A program made the translations under genes and the position numbers. The notes under the pieces were generated by a model, which had not been told where the DNA came from, made no database searches, and saw nothing but the letters and a program-made list of their open reading frames with translations. Positions 25,840 through 34,121 of a stretch of DNA of 34,121 nucleotides are shown here, one piece after another. Source of the stretch: Aestuariivita boseongensis (lineage in GTDB: Bacteria; Pseudomonadota; Alphaproteobacteria; Rhodobacterales; Rhodobacteraceae); contig NZ_JXYH01000045.1 in the NCBI RefSeq assembly GCF_001262635.1, positions 1 to 34,121 on the forward strand, written 5' to 3'. Numbering within the stretch: position 1 is the stretch's first letter; each line of letters opens with the position of its first letter.

Positions 25840-26163
25840 ATGCTGACCTGCATCATCCGCTATCACATCGACCCGACGAAACGCGATACCTTCGCGCAAT
25901 ATGCACGCAACTGGGGCGAAGCCATCCCGCGCTGCGGCGCGGATCTGGTAGGATATTTCGCCCCGCATGAGGGCTCTTCCACCCTTGCCTATGGCATCTA
26001 CCACATTGACAGCCTTGCCGCATACGAAGCCTATCGCGCACGGCTTGCGGCTGACCCGTTGGGGCGCGAAAACTACGCCTTCGCGCAGTCCGAGAAATTC
26101 ATCCACCGCGAGGATCGCACATGGCTGACATGCGCCTCGCATAACCTGAAGGAACGCCCATGA
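25840..26163 (+). CDS. NIPSNAP-family protein
   Basis: The protein has 107 residues: one dimeric alpha/beta-barrel module ([57 protein letters not shown]). The pattern resembles NIPSNAP proteins, whose bacterial function is mostly unknown. AAGGA lies about 8 nt before the ATG at 25840. It is the first gene of a three-gene operon; its stop overlaps the start of the next gene by 4 nt. Confidence 0.85.
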   Translation: MLTCIIRYHIDPTKRDTFAQYARNWGEAIPRCGADLVGYFAPHEGSSTLAYGIYHIDSLAAYEAYRARLAADPLGRENYAFAQSEKFIHREDRTWLTCASHNLKERP

Positions 26164-26504
26164 TCGCTGTTATCTTCGAGGTGTGGCCCAAAGACGGCCA
26201 CCGCGAACCCTATCTGCGCCGCGCCGCATCGCTGAAACACCACCTCAGCGATATCCCCGGCTTTATCTCGGTCGAGCGGTTCGAAAGCCTGATGGAACCC
26301 GGCAAGCTTCTGTCCCTGTCCTTCTGGGAAAGCGAAGAGGCGCTGGAGCACTGGCGCAAACTGCCCGAACACCGCGACGCGCAAAGCGCGGGCCGCGACA
26401 TCCATTTCGCCGATTACCGCCTGCGTGTGGCGGGTGTGATCCGCGACTACGGCATGACAGAACGCGATCAGGCCCCGGCAGACAGCCGCGCCTTGCATGA
26501 CTGA
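26160..26504 (+). CDS. Antibiotic biosynthesis monooxygenase (ABM) domain protein
   Basis: The protein has 114 residues: an ABM-type alpha/beta barrel ([66 protein letters not shown]). Members include cofactor-free monooxygenases of quinone-type substrates and heme-degrading enzymes. Catalytic residues are not conserved enough to name a substrate. It overlaps its neighbours by 4 nt upstream and 8 nt downstream, so all three genes are translated together. Together with the NIPSNAP protein it supplies two barrel proteins of one superfamily in one operon. Confidence 0.88.
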   Translation: MIAVIFEVWPKDGHREPYLRRAASLKHHLSDIPGFISVERFESLMEPGKLLSLSFWESEEALEHWRKLPEHRDAQSAGRDIHFADYRLRVAGVIRDYGMTERDQAPADSRALHD

Positions 26505-27417
26505 CGCGCCCCAGATCACCTGGCGCAGCTGGCTGATGGTCGCCACCCTGGGCTTTACCTGGGGCGGCACCTTTCTGGTCACGGAACTGGCGCTCAACCA
26601 CTGGCCGCCCTTCTGGCTGGCCTCTGGCCGTGTGCTTTTCGGCGCGCTCACCATGCTGATCATCTGGCGCGCCATGGGCCTGCGGCTTTTTGCCGAACGC
26701 CCCGATATGACCACCCGCGTGACGCTGCTTGCCGTCGGGGCCTTTTCAACCGCGATCCCCTTCATGCTGCTGGCCTGGGGGCAGCAACATGTAACCGCTG
26801 GTTTTGCCGGGGTCTCCATGGCCTCGGTCGGGCTGATCGTGCTGCCGCTCGCGCATTTCTTCGTGCCCGGCGAACGCATGACGCTGCGCCGCGTTCTGGG
26901 CTTTGTCATCGGGTTTGTCGGGGTCTGCGTGCTGATCGGCGGGCAGGCCTTTGACACCACCGGATCCGATCTGGAATGGGCCGGGCGCATGGCCTGCGTG
27001 GGCGCGGCCTGCTGTTATGGCATCTCGTCGGTGCTGATGCGCCGCCTGCCAGCGGTGGACCCGGTGGGCCTGTCGACGGTTCTTCTGGTGATCGCGGCGG
27101 CCATCGTGGTGCCGCTTGCGATGATCCGCGAAGGCGTCCCCGCCCTGCCCGGCCCCGAAGGCTGGATCATCATCGCGATCCTGGGCCTGATCCCCACGGC
27201 TGCGGCAAACCTGTTGCGGGTCATGGTGATCCGCAGCGCGGGGCCGGTTTTCATGTCACTGACCAACTACCAGGTGCCGCTCTGGTCGGTGCTCTTGGGC
27301 GCCTATTTCCTGGCCGAGCCGCTGCCGTCCTCGCTTTTGCTGGCGATGGTGCTGATCTTGTCTGGCGTGGCCATCAGCCAACTGGGCGCGCTGAAACGGC
27401 TGTTTGCGCGGGCGTAA
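26497..27417 (+). CDS. EamA/DMT-family transporter
   Basis: The protein has 306 residues with about ten membrane helices in two EamA repeats (LMVATLGFTWGGTFLVTEL near the start; CVGAACCYGISSVLMRRL at the start of the second half). This family exports or imports metabolites such as amino acids, purines or other small molecules; direction and substrate are not predictable. The start overlaps the ABM gene by 8 nt. Its place in the operon suggests that it moves the compound handled by the two barrel proteins, which is inference. A REP-like element follows the stop. Confidence 0.9.
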   Translation: MTDAPQITWRSWLMVATLGFTWGGTFLVTELALNHWPPFWLASGRVLFGALTMLIIWRAMGLRLFAERPDMTTRVTLLAVGAFSTAIPFMLLAWGQQHVTAGFAGVSMASVGLIVLPLAHFFVPGERMTLRRVLGFVIGFVGVCVLIGGQAFDTTGSDLEWAGRMACVGAACCYGISSVLMRRLPAVDPVGLSTVLLVIAAAIVVPLAMIREGVPALPGPEGWIIIAILGLIPTAAANLLRVMVIRSAGPVFMSLTNYQVPLWSVLLGAYFLAEPLPSSLLLAMVLILSGVAISQLGALKRLFARA

Positions 27418-27419
27418 AC

Positions 27420-27449
27420 GGGGTGGCAGGACAAGTTCCCGCCCTACGC
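27420..27449. repeat. REP-like element, copy 2
   Basis: Read on the minus strand it begins GCGTAGGGCGGG and ends CTGCCACCCC, with imperfect self-complementarity. It lies between the convergent EamA and glmM genes and overlaps the last six bases of glmM. It shares its first bases with the element at 7466-7492. Confidence 0.35.
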
Positions 27450-28790
27450 ACTTACCGCCTCGCTCACGGCGTCCACGATACTGTCAACGGCCGCTTCCAG
27501 CACCACAGGGTCTTCGCATTCCGCCATCACGCGGATCAGCGGTTCGGTCCCCGATTTGCGGACCAACAGCCGCCCCTGCCCGTTCAGCTGCGCCTCTGCC
27601 TCGGAAATCGCGGTTTTCACCGAAGCCATCTCCAGTGGCGTCTGCCCGGCAGAATAGCGCACATTCTTCAAAAGCTGCGGCACCGGCGTGAACTGATGGG
27701 CCAAAGCGCTGGCGGGTTCACCTGACCGGACCATCTCCGACAGGAAATGCAGCCCCGCCATCAGCCCGTCGCCCGTGGTGGCGAAATCCGACATCACGAT
27801 ATGGCCCGACTGTTCCCCGCCCAGGTTAAAGCCGCCCTCGCGCATCCGCTCGACCACATACCGGTCGCCCACGGAGGTGCGCTCCAGCCGCAGGCCCTTG
27901 TCTTCCAAAAAGCGCTCAAGACCCAGATTCGACATCACCGTGGCCACCAGCGCGCCGCCGGCAAGCCGGTCCTCTTCCGCCCAGCGCGCGGCCATCAGCG
28001 CCATGATCTGATCGCCGTCGGCCACCCGGCCTTCCTGATCGATCAGGACGACACGGTCGGCATCGCCATCCAGGCAAATCCCCACATCCGCGCCATGGGC
28101 AACCACCGCATCCGCCGCCACCTGCGGCTGGGTCGATCCGCAGCCGCGATTGATGTTGTACCCATCCGGCGCCACCCCCACCGGGATAACATCGGCCCCC
28201 AGCTCCCACAGGATATCGGGCGCTGCGCGATAGGCCGCGCCATTGGCGCAGTCGATCACCACTTTCAGCCCATCCAGCCGGATGCCCCTGGGCAGAGAGG
28301 CCTTCAACCGCTCCCCATAGCGGAAGCGCGCGTCATCAATCCGCTTGGCGCGCCCGATCTCGCGGGCCGGAGCCGGGTCCACCCCCGCCTCGATCAGCGC
28401 TTCGATCTCCAGCTCGGCCTCATCGCTCAGCTTGAAGCCGTCGGGGCCGAAGAACTTGATCCCATTGTCTTCCGCAGGGTTGTGACTGGCCGAGATCATC
28501 ACCCCCAGATCGGCCCGCATCGACCGGGTCATCAGACCCACCGCCGGCGTGGGCACCGGCCCCAGCAGCAGCACATTCATCCCCGTGGAGGTCAGACCGG
28601 CGGTCAACGCATTTTCGAACATATAGCCCGACAGCCGCGTATCCTTGCCAATCACCACACGGTGCACACCGCCCGCCTCGCGCCGGAAGAACCGGCCCAC
28701 GGCCGCGCCGATCCGCAGCGCCATATCCGCCGTCATCGGATAGACATTCGCGGCCCCGCGTACCCCATCGGTTCCAAAAAGCTTACGCAT
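27444..28790 (-). CDS. glmM: Phosphoglucosamine mutase
   Basis: The protein has 448 residues, the normal length. It interconverts glucosamine-6-phosphate and glucosamine-1-phosphate on the way to UDP-GlcNAc for peptidoglycan and LPS. The start is [11 protein letters not shown]. The phosphoserine loop is [12 protein letters not shown] (catalytic Ser102), the Mg loop DGDADR is at 241-246, the sugar-binding motif is GGEQSGH, and the phosphate-binding motif is [11 protein letters not shown]. The start at 28790 has only a weak ribosome site and lies 3 nt after the folP stop, which suggests coupling. It is the last gene of a folB-folP-glmM operon. Confidence 0.97.
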   Translation of the reverse strand: MRKLFGTDGVRGAANVYPMTADMALRIGAAVGRFFRREAGGVHRVVIGKDTRLSGYMFENALTAGLTSTGMNVLLLGPVPTPAVGLMTRSMRADLGVMISASHNPAEDNGIKFFGPDGFKLSDEAELEIEALIEAGVDPAPAREIGRAKRIDDARFRYGERLKASLPRGIRLDGLKVVIDCANGAAYRAAPDILWELGADVIPVGVAPDGYNINRGCGSTQPQVAADAVVAHGADVGICLDGDADRVVLIDQEGRVADGDQIMALMAARWAEEDRLAGGALVATVMSNLGLERFLEDKGLRLERTSVGDRYVVERMREGGFNLGGEQSGHIVMSDFATTGDGLMAGLHFLSEMVRSGEPASALAHQFTPVPQLLKNVRYSAGQTPLEMASVKTAISEAEAQLNGQGRLLVRKSGTEPLIRVMAECEDPVVLEAAVDSIVDAVSEAVSA

Positions 28791-28793
28791 TGC

Positions 28794-29809
<1,016 letters not shown>

Positions 29810-29813
<4 letters not shown>

Positions 29814-30730
29814 AGCTGCGCCTGATCCACGTCAACCGCGCGCAAAGGCGCTTTCGCATCCGAGGGCAGCGCCGCTCCGATCACCATCATCTCGCCGGCT
29901 GAAAAAGTCGCTGCAAACCATGCCGCCAAAGCCACCGCATCGCTGGGATGCGCCGATGGCCCGTCCACAGCATCCAGCACAATCTTCGACGGCGCCCAGA
30001 CGCTGATCTGGCCGTTCTTCATCGCCCAGTCCAGTTCCGTCCGGGTGGACACCACCACGCAGCGCGGGTCGCGTGCGGCCAGCATCCAGGCATTCTGTTC
30101 AATCGCCAGCAGGTCAATCCGGCGCTGGGTCATCTTGTGGCCGGTCTGCGGCGCGGGCAGATCCGGCGCGCCAACGCACAGGATCAAAGGCCGCTCGCGC
30201 CCCTCCAGCTGGTCGATCCAGCCCGACAGATGGGGCGAGGCAATCGCGTCATTCGACAGGTAAACCAGCCGCGGATGCGGGCGCTCGTCGATCAGCTGAT
30301 CGGCCTGCATCTGCGCGCGGCTCCGCACGATCTCGACCCCCAAAGCACCGGGGCCGCGATCCAGTTTCTCGATCCGCACGAAGGCGCGCACCGCCTGCGG
30401 TTCCAGCAGGATGCGTTCGGCAATGCGCTGCGCCAGCGTCTCCAGCAGGTTCAGCCGCTCTTCCGACAGCTCATGGGCAATCGCCTCGGTCACCCGGTCG
30501 TATGACAGGATGCGATCCACATCATCGTCAATCGGGGCGTCTACGGGCTCCACCTCGACCACCACATTGAAACAGATGCGTTGCGTGGTGCCGCGTTCGG
30601 CCTGAAACGCACCGATTTCGACCTCGACAATGTGGTCGCGCAGGGAAATCCGGTCCAGCGGGCCGCGCGGGGCCGTGGCCGCCGCCCGTTCCGAAGGATG
30701 CGCAAAAGCAAGGCGTATTTCAGAGCTCAT
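29810..30730 (-). CDS. folB: Dihydroneopterin aldolase with long C-terminal extension
   Basis: The protein has 306 residues. The FolB domain covers about residues 25-140: IGAFQAERGTTQR with Glu45, LSYDRVTEAI with Tyr77, NLLETLAQRIAERI, and the general-base Lys122 in RIEKLDRGPGALG. It cleaves dihydroneopterin to hydroxymethyl-dihydropterin and glycolaldehyde. FolB is usually about 120 residues; here about 165 further residues (150-306) follow, with LVYLSNDAIASPHLSGWIDQ and DLLAIEQNAWMLAARDPRC, a domain I cannot name. The ATG at 30730 has AGGTG about 8 nt upstream; a GTG at 30739 is an alternative. First gene of folB-folP-glmM. Confidence 0.9.
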
Positions 30731-30866
30731 ATCAGGCACCTGTCAGTCAAAGTCTCGCACGCACCCTAGGCGCGTGCGGCAGCAATAACAGGTCCCGATG
30801 CGCCACGACAGGCGCCTCTTGCGTCACCAGGGCCCGAATTACAGCGGGCCGCCGGTGACGGCCGGC

Positions 30867-31499
30867 TCAGTTCTTGGCCGCGGTGCGGAAATTGTGGCGG
30901 TAAAACAGGTGCACACCGATCTTCGCCGTGCGCGTATAGGTACGCGACCAGGCAGGCGAGACAGCCGTGGTATGATAATGGGTCGCCCCATTGGTCAGGT
31001 TGTTATTGGCCCCGTCCAGAATGGCCCGCGCCACCTTGCCCACGCGTTCAAACGCGCTCGGCTCTTTGATCACGTCCTTGTAGCCGTCGCAGGTATAAGT
31101 GAACTGGCACTGGTACTTGCGCCCCGTGCCCTGATTGATCACCCCGCAGATCGACGACGGGAACCGCGCGCTTTGCACCCGGTTCAGGATCACTTCGGCC
31201 ACGGCGAACTGGCCTTTGACGGTTTCGCCCCGGGCCTCGAAATACAGCGCTTCGGCCAGGCAGCGCCATTCGTCGCCGCCTTTGGCGCGCGGCTGCGCAT
31301 CAATCCAGGCCCGCGAATACGAGAAGGACGGCGCATGGCTTGCCGGTTCGGAAATCAGCGCCTTCAGACGGGCGCGCGGGATCAGCGACAGCGACGCGCG
31401 TTCCCGTTCGATCACATCGCGCAGCGCCTCTTCGGACGCATGCACGGGTTGCGGCATGACCCAAAGGGCCATGACCAGGCAGCATAGAATTCTTAACAT
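30867..31499 (-). CDS. Secreted cell-wall hydrolase, SleB/CwlJ (Hydrolase_2) type
   Basis: The protein has 210 residues. A signal peptide covers about residues 1-21 (LRILCCLVMALWVMPQPVHA). A helical linker follows, then a Hydrolase_2 domain at about 75-205: CLAEALYFEARGE with candidate catalytic Glu88, AVAEVILNRVQS, FPSSICGVINQG, CQFTYTCDGY, and THYHTTAVSPAW. Known SleB domains are lytic transglycosylases acting on peptidoglycan. In a non-spore-former this is an envelope remodelling enzyme. The four Cys in the domain may form disulfides in the periplasm. It stands alone, between folB and the dikinase-like gene. Confidence 0.92.
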   Translation of the reverse strand: MLRILCCLVMALWVMPQPVHASEEALRDVIERERASLSLIPRARLKALISEPASHAPSFSYSRAWIDAQPRAKGGDEWRCLAEALYFEARGETVKGQFAVAEVILNRVQSARFPSSICGVINQGTGRKYQCQFTYTCDGYKDVIKEPSAFERVGKVARAILDGANNNLTNGATHYHTTAVSPAWSRTYTRTAKIGVHLFYRHNFRTAAKN

Positions 31500-31638
31500 C
31501 AGGTTACCTCACGGACGATACGTGCCGGACCTCCCCCAGCCGGAAATTCCGGGTGCGTGTATCGCAACACGCCCCAAACGTCCAGTTTAGCGCCATATTT
31601 CCGACACTTAGCCGCAGATTTTCGCCTAACTTCGTGGT

Positions 31639-31657
31639 TAGTCTCTTGATGAGACTA
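31639..31657. other. Inverted repeat after the dikinase-like gene
   Basis: TAGTCTC / GAGACTA with a 5-nt loop lies 18 nt after the stop at 31675 (minus direction). There is no T run, so it is at best a weak terminator; it could also be an operator upstream of the SleB-type gene at 31499. Confidence 0.4.
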
Positions 31658-31674
31658 CAAGATATCGCGGAAAC

Positions 31675-34121
31675 TCAGCCGCGCACCGCGCCGATTTTGT
31701 GGGCAATCGCCAGTTGCGCGGCAGACAGTCGCGCAACCGGAACCCGGAACGGAGAGCAGGACACATAGTCGAATCCAGCCTCCCGACAGAAGGCAATCGA
31801 ATCAGGGTTGCCCCCATGTTCACCGCAGATCGACAGGATCACATCGGGCTTGGCCGCGCGTCCCCGCTCGACCCCCAGTTTCAGCAATTCACCCACCCCG
31901 TCGATGTCCAGGGTGTGGAACGGATCTTCCTTGAAGACGCCTTTTTGCACATAGGCCGACATGAAGCGCCCCGCGTCATCGCGGCTCAGCCCATAGGTCA
32001 TTTGCGTCAGGTCGTTTGTCCCGAAACTCAGGAAAGCGACCTGGCTTGCGATCTCGTCGGCGCGCAGGGCGGCGCGCGGCGTCTCCACCATCACGCCCAA
32101 CCGGTAATCGAACCCCCGGCCCTTTTCGGTGCGCACCGCAGAGGCCACCGCATCGATGCGCGCCTTGACCAGTTCCACCTCCCGTTTGGCCGAAACCAGC
32201 GGGATCATGATCTCAGGCACCACCGGATCGCCTTCGCGGCTGGCCTCCAGCGTGGCCTCGAAGATCGCGCGGGCCTGCATGTCATAGATTTCAGGCACCG
32301 TCACACCCAGCCGGACACCGCGCAGGCCCAGCATGGGGTTATATTCCGCCATCTCCTCCACCCGGCGCGTCACATCCGACACCGGCATGTTCAGCGCTTC
32401 GGCCAGTTCGCGCTGGCCCTGGCGCGAGGTGGGCAGGAATTCATGCAAGGGCGGGTCAAACAGGCGGATGCAAACGGGCTGGCCTTCCATGATCCGGAAC
32501 AGCTGCACGAAATCCTCGCGCTGCATGGGCAAAAGCCGCTCCAGCACCGCCGCACGGCCTTTCGGCGTTTCGGCAAAGATCATCTCGCGCATGACGGTCA
32601 GGCGACCGGGTTCAAAGAACATATGTTCCGTCCGGCACAGCCCGATGCCCTGCGCGTTGAAATTCCGCGCGGTCTGCGCATCGTCCGGCGTGTCGGCATT
32701 GGCGCGAATGCCAATGTCGCGCGCCGCGTCCGCCCAGGCCATCAGCGTCTGGAAAGAATCATCCTGCGCCGCCTCCAGCATCGCAGGCTCCCCCGCCAGA
32801 ACCTGACCCGAGGTGCCATCCACCGTCACCAGATCGCCCGCCGACAGGATACGCCCGTCTTCGGCGATGATCTGCTGGCGGCGCAGACGAAACCGCATGC
32901 CGGACGCGCCCACGATACAGGGCAGGCCCAGGCCGCGCCCGATCACCGCCGCATGGCTTGTCATGCCGCCCCGTTCGGTCAGAACGGCCACGGCGGCGTG
33001 CATGCCGCGAATATCCTCGGGCGAGGTTTCGCGCCGCACCAGCACACAGGCCTCCCCGCGCGCGGCACTGGCCTGCGCCTCGGTCGAGGTGAAGACGATC
33101 CGCCCCGTCGCAGCCCCGGGGCTTGCGGCGATCCCCGTGCCCAGCACATCGCGCCTGGCCGCCGGATCCACCTGCCGGTGCAACAATTCGTTCAGCATAT
33201 TGGGTTCGACCCGCATCACCGCCTCTTCCTGGGTGATGATGCCATCTTCGGCCAGCCTGACGGCAATCCGCACCGTGGCCCGGGCCGAACGCGGCACGCG
33301 CACCCCGTCCAGGATGTGCAAAGCCCCGTTCTGGACGACAAATTCCACCTGCATTTCCTCGCGCAGGCGGGTCCGCATGAGCGCGGCGTGCTCTTTCAGC
33401 TGCGCAAAGGCATCCGGCGCCAGTTCTTCCATCGACGGGCCGCGCGCGTCTTTTTCCAGGTAGATCGCCTCGGCCCCCGCGCCCAAGGCATCGCGGCCCT
33501 GGCTTTGGCTCAGATAGCGCCCGGTGATCTGCGGCAGGCCGGTGGTCGGGTTCACCAGCTGCAGCACGCCCGATCCGCATTCACCCTTGCCGCGCCCGGG
33601 CACCATTTCCTGCACCACAAGTCCCAGCCCCGCATCGGGCGGCGCGCCCTTGGCCTGGCGCAACAGCCGCGCGGTGGTGCCTTCCCAGGCCCGCGCCATC
33701 GACCGCAACACACCGCCCAGCTGTTCGGCGGGATCCTGCGGGAAGGGTTCTTCGGCTTCTTCCTCGTAAAGCTCCAGCGCTTTGCGCAGAGCACCGGGAT
33801 CGTTTTCATCAATCTTTTCAAACAGATCCGGGTCCAGCCGCGCCACGTGCAGCGCATAAGCCTGCAAGAACCGCAGGTACAGCGCAGCGGCGGGCGCTTC
33901 GCCCAACGTCTCGCTCAGCTCAGCGAAGCGGGCGTCATTCATGCCCACATTGAGGATCGCGCCGGGCCCACCCCAATCCGGATCTTCCGACGAAGGCCGC
34001 ACGCAAAGCAGCACGTTGTCGCGGAAACATTCCAGAATGCTGGGGATGTCGGGCAGTTCGCCCTCGGCGATCTTGTGCACCGCCGAAAAGGACAAGGCCA
34101 CCGTGGGCGGCACCGGCAGGT
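31675..34121 (-). CDS. ppdK: Divergent pyruvate phosphate dikinase-like PEP-utilizing enzyme (partial, N-terminus outside window)
   Basis: About 815 residues are visible; some 30-60 N-terminal residues are cut off by the window edge. The order is an ATP-grasp-like region (about 1-320), a phosphohistidine domain with LTERGGMTSHAAVIGRGLG, and a PEP/pyruvate TIM barrel with ANADTPDDA, GIGLCRTEHMFF, LGVMVETPRAAL, FLSFGTNDLTQMTYGLSRDD and ICGEHGGNPDS (catalytic Cys). The C-terminal two domains are canonical. The nucleotide part is not: the usual RSGARASMPGMMDT loop reads VRPSSEDPDWGGPGAIL, and the usual LQTRNGKRT segment reads LDGVRVPRSA. So it transfers phosphate between PEP and His, but the nucleotide partner or direction may differ. 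Classical PPDK is about 880 residues. Confidence 0.85.
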   Translation of the reverse strand, partial: LPVPPTVALSFSAVHKIAEGELPDIPSILECFRDNVLLCVRPSSEDPDWGGPGAILNVGMNDARFAELSETLGEAPAAALYLRFLQAYALHVARLDPDLFEKIDENDPGALRKALELYEEEAEEPFPQDPAEQLGGVLRSMARAWEGTTARLLRQAKGAPPDAGLGLVVQEMVPGRGKGECGSGVLQLVNPTTGLPQITGRYLSQSQGRDALGAGAEAIYLEKDARGPSMEELAPDAFAQLKEHAALMRTRLREEMQVEFVVQNGALHILDGVRVPRSARATVRIAVRLAEDGIITQEEAVMRVEPNMLNELLHRQVDPAARRDVLGTGIAASPGAATGRIVFTSTEAQASAARGEACVLVRRETSPEDIRGMHAAVAVLTERGGMTSHAAVIGRGLGLPCIVGASGMRFRLRRQQIIAEDGRILSAGDLVTVDGTSGQVLAGEPAMLEAAQDDSFQTLMAWADAARDIGIRANADTPDDAQTARNFNAQGIGLCRTEHMFFEPGRLTVMREMIFAETPKGRAAVLERLLPMQREDFVQLFRIMEGQPVCIRLFDPPLHEFLPTSRQGQRELAEALNMPVSDVTRRVEEMAEYNPMLGLRGVRLGVTVPEIYDMQARAIFEATLEASREGDPVVPEIMIPLVSAKREVELVKARIDAVASAVRTEKGRGFDYRLGVMVETPRAALRADEIASQVAFLSFGTNDLTQMTYGLSRDDAGRFMSAYVQKGVFKEDPFHTLDIDGVGELLKLGVERGRAAKPDVILSICGEHGGNPDSIAFCREAGFDYVSCSPFRVPVARLSAAQLAIAHKIGAVRG

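Overview
The window looks like a chromosomal segment of an alphaproteobacterium in the Rhodobacteraceae (Roseobacter clade). This is inferred, without any database search, from the high GC content, the Tad pilus set, a stand-alone aa3 oxidase subunit I, expanded Hint-domain proteins, the folB-folP-glmM order and a short class I IlvC. No phage, insertion sequence, CRISPR array or plasmid functions were seen.

Left end (1-4890, minus strand): a Tad/Flp pilus locus read flp, cpaB, tadG, two TadE-like pseudopilins, cpaE, leaving the window inside cpaE. A strong stem-loop separates the pilin from cpaB. Next come a gene-poor stretch, tRNA-Leu(GAG) and a secreted peptidoglycan-binding protein with a clear terminator. 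Region 6.8-12.2 kb holds lipB, a lower-GC VOC-family gene, a HIT protein, ctaD with a perfect FNR-type box upstream, and a membrane adenylate cyclase.

Region 12.1-17.8 kb holds a frameshifted Hint-domain gene, a DUF2244 protein, a YqeY protein, carA, a decayed glycosyltransferase (frameshift plus loss of the catalytic core) and a GntR regulator. Region 17.9-22.9 kb holds a HAD nucleotidase, a small membrane protein, a UbiH-like flavoprotein, a class V aminotransferase, an intact Hint-domain protein and a small anchored protein. At 22.9-25.0 kb two overlapping Lrp/AsnC regulators diverge from ilvC across an AT-rich palindrome. At 25.1-27.4 kb an ArsR-type regulator diverges from a tightly coupled NIPSNAP, ABM and EamA operon.

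Right end (27.4-34.1 kb, minus strand): a folB-folP-glmM operon (folate and cell-wall precursor synthesis), a secreted SleB-type cell-wall hydrolase, and most of a divergent pyruvate phosphate dikinase-like enzyme cut by the window edge. Most genes are ordinary core metabolism. The better leads are the two Hint proteins (one broken), the decayed glycosyltransferase, the FolB C-terminal extension, the altered nucleotide-site residues of the dikinase-like protein, the ArsR-linked double alpha/beta-barrel operon, and three regulatory sites (FNR box, Lrp-region palindrome, pilin stem-loop).
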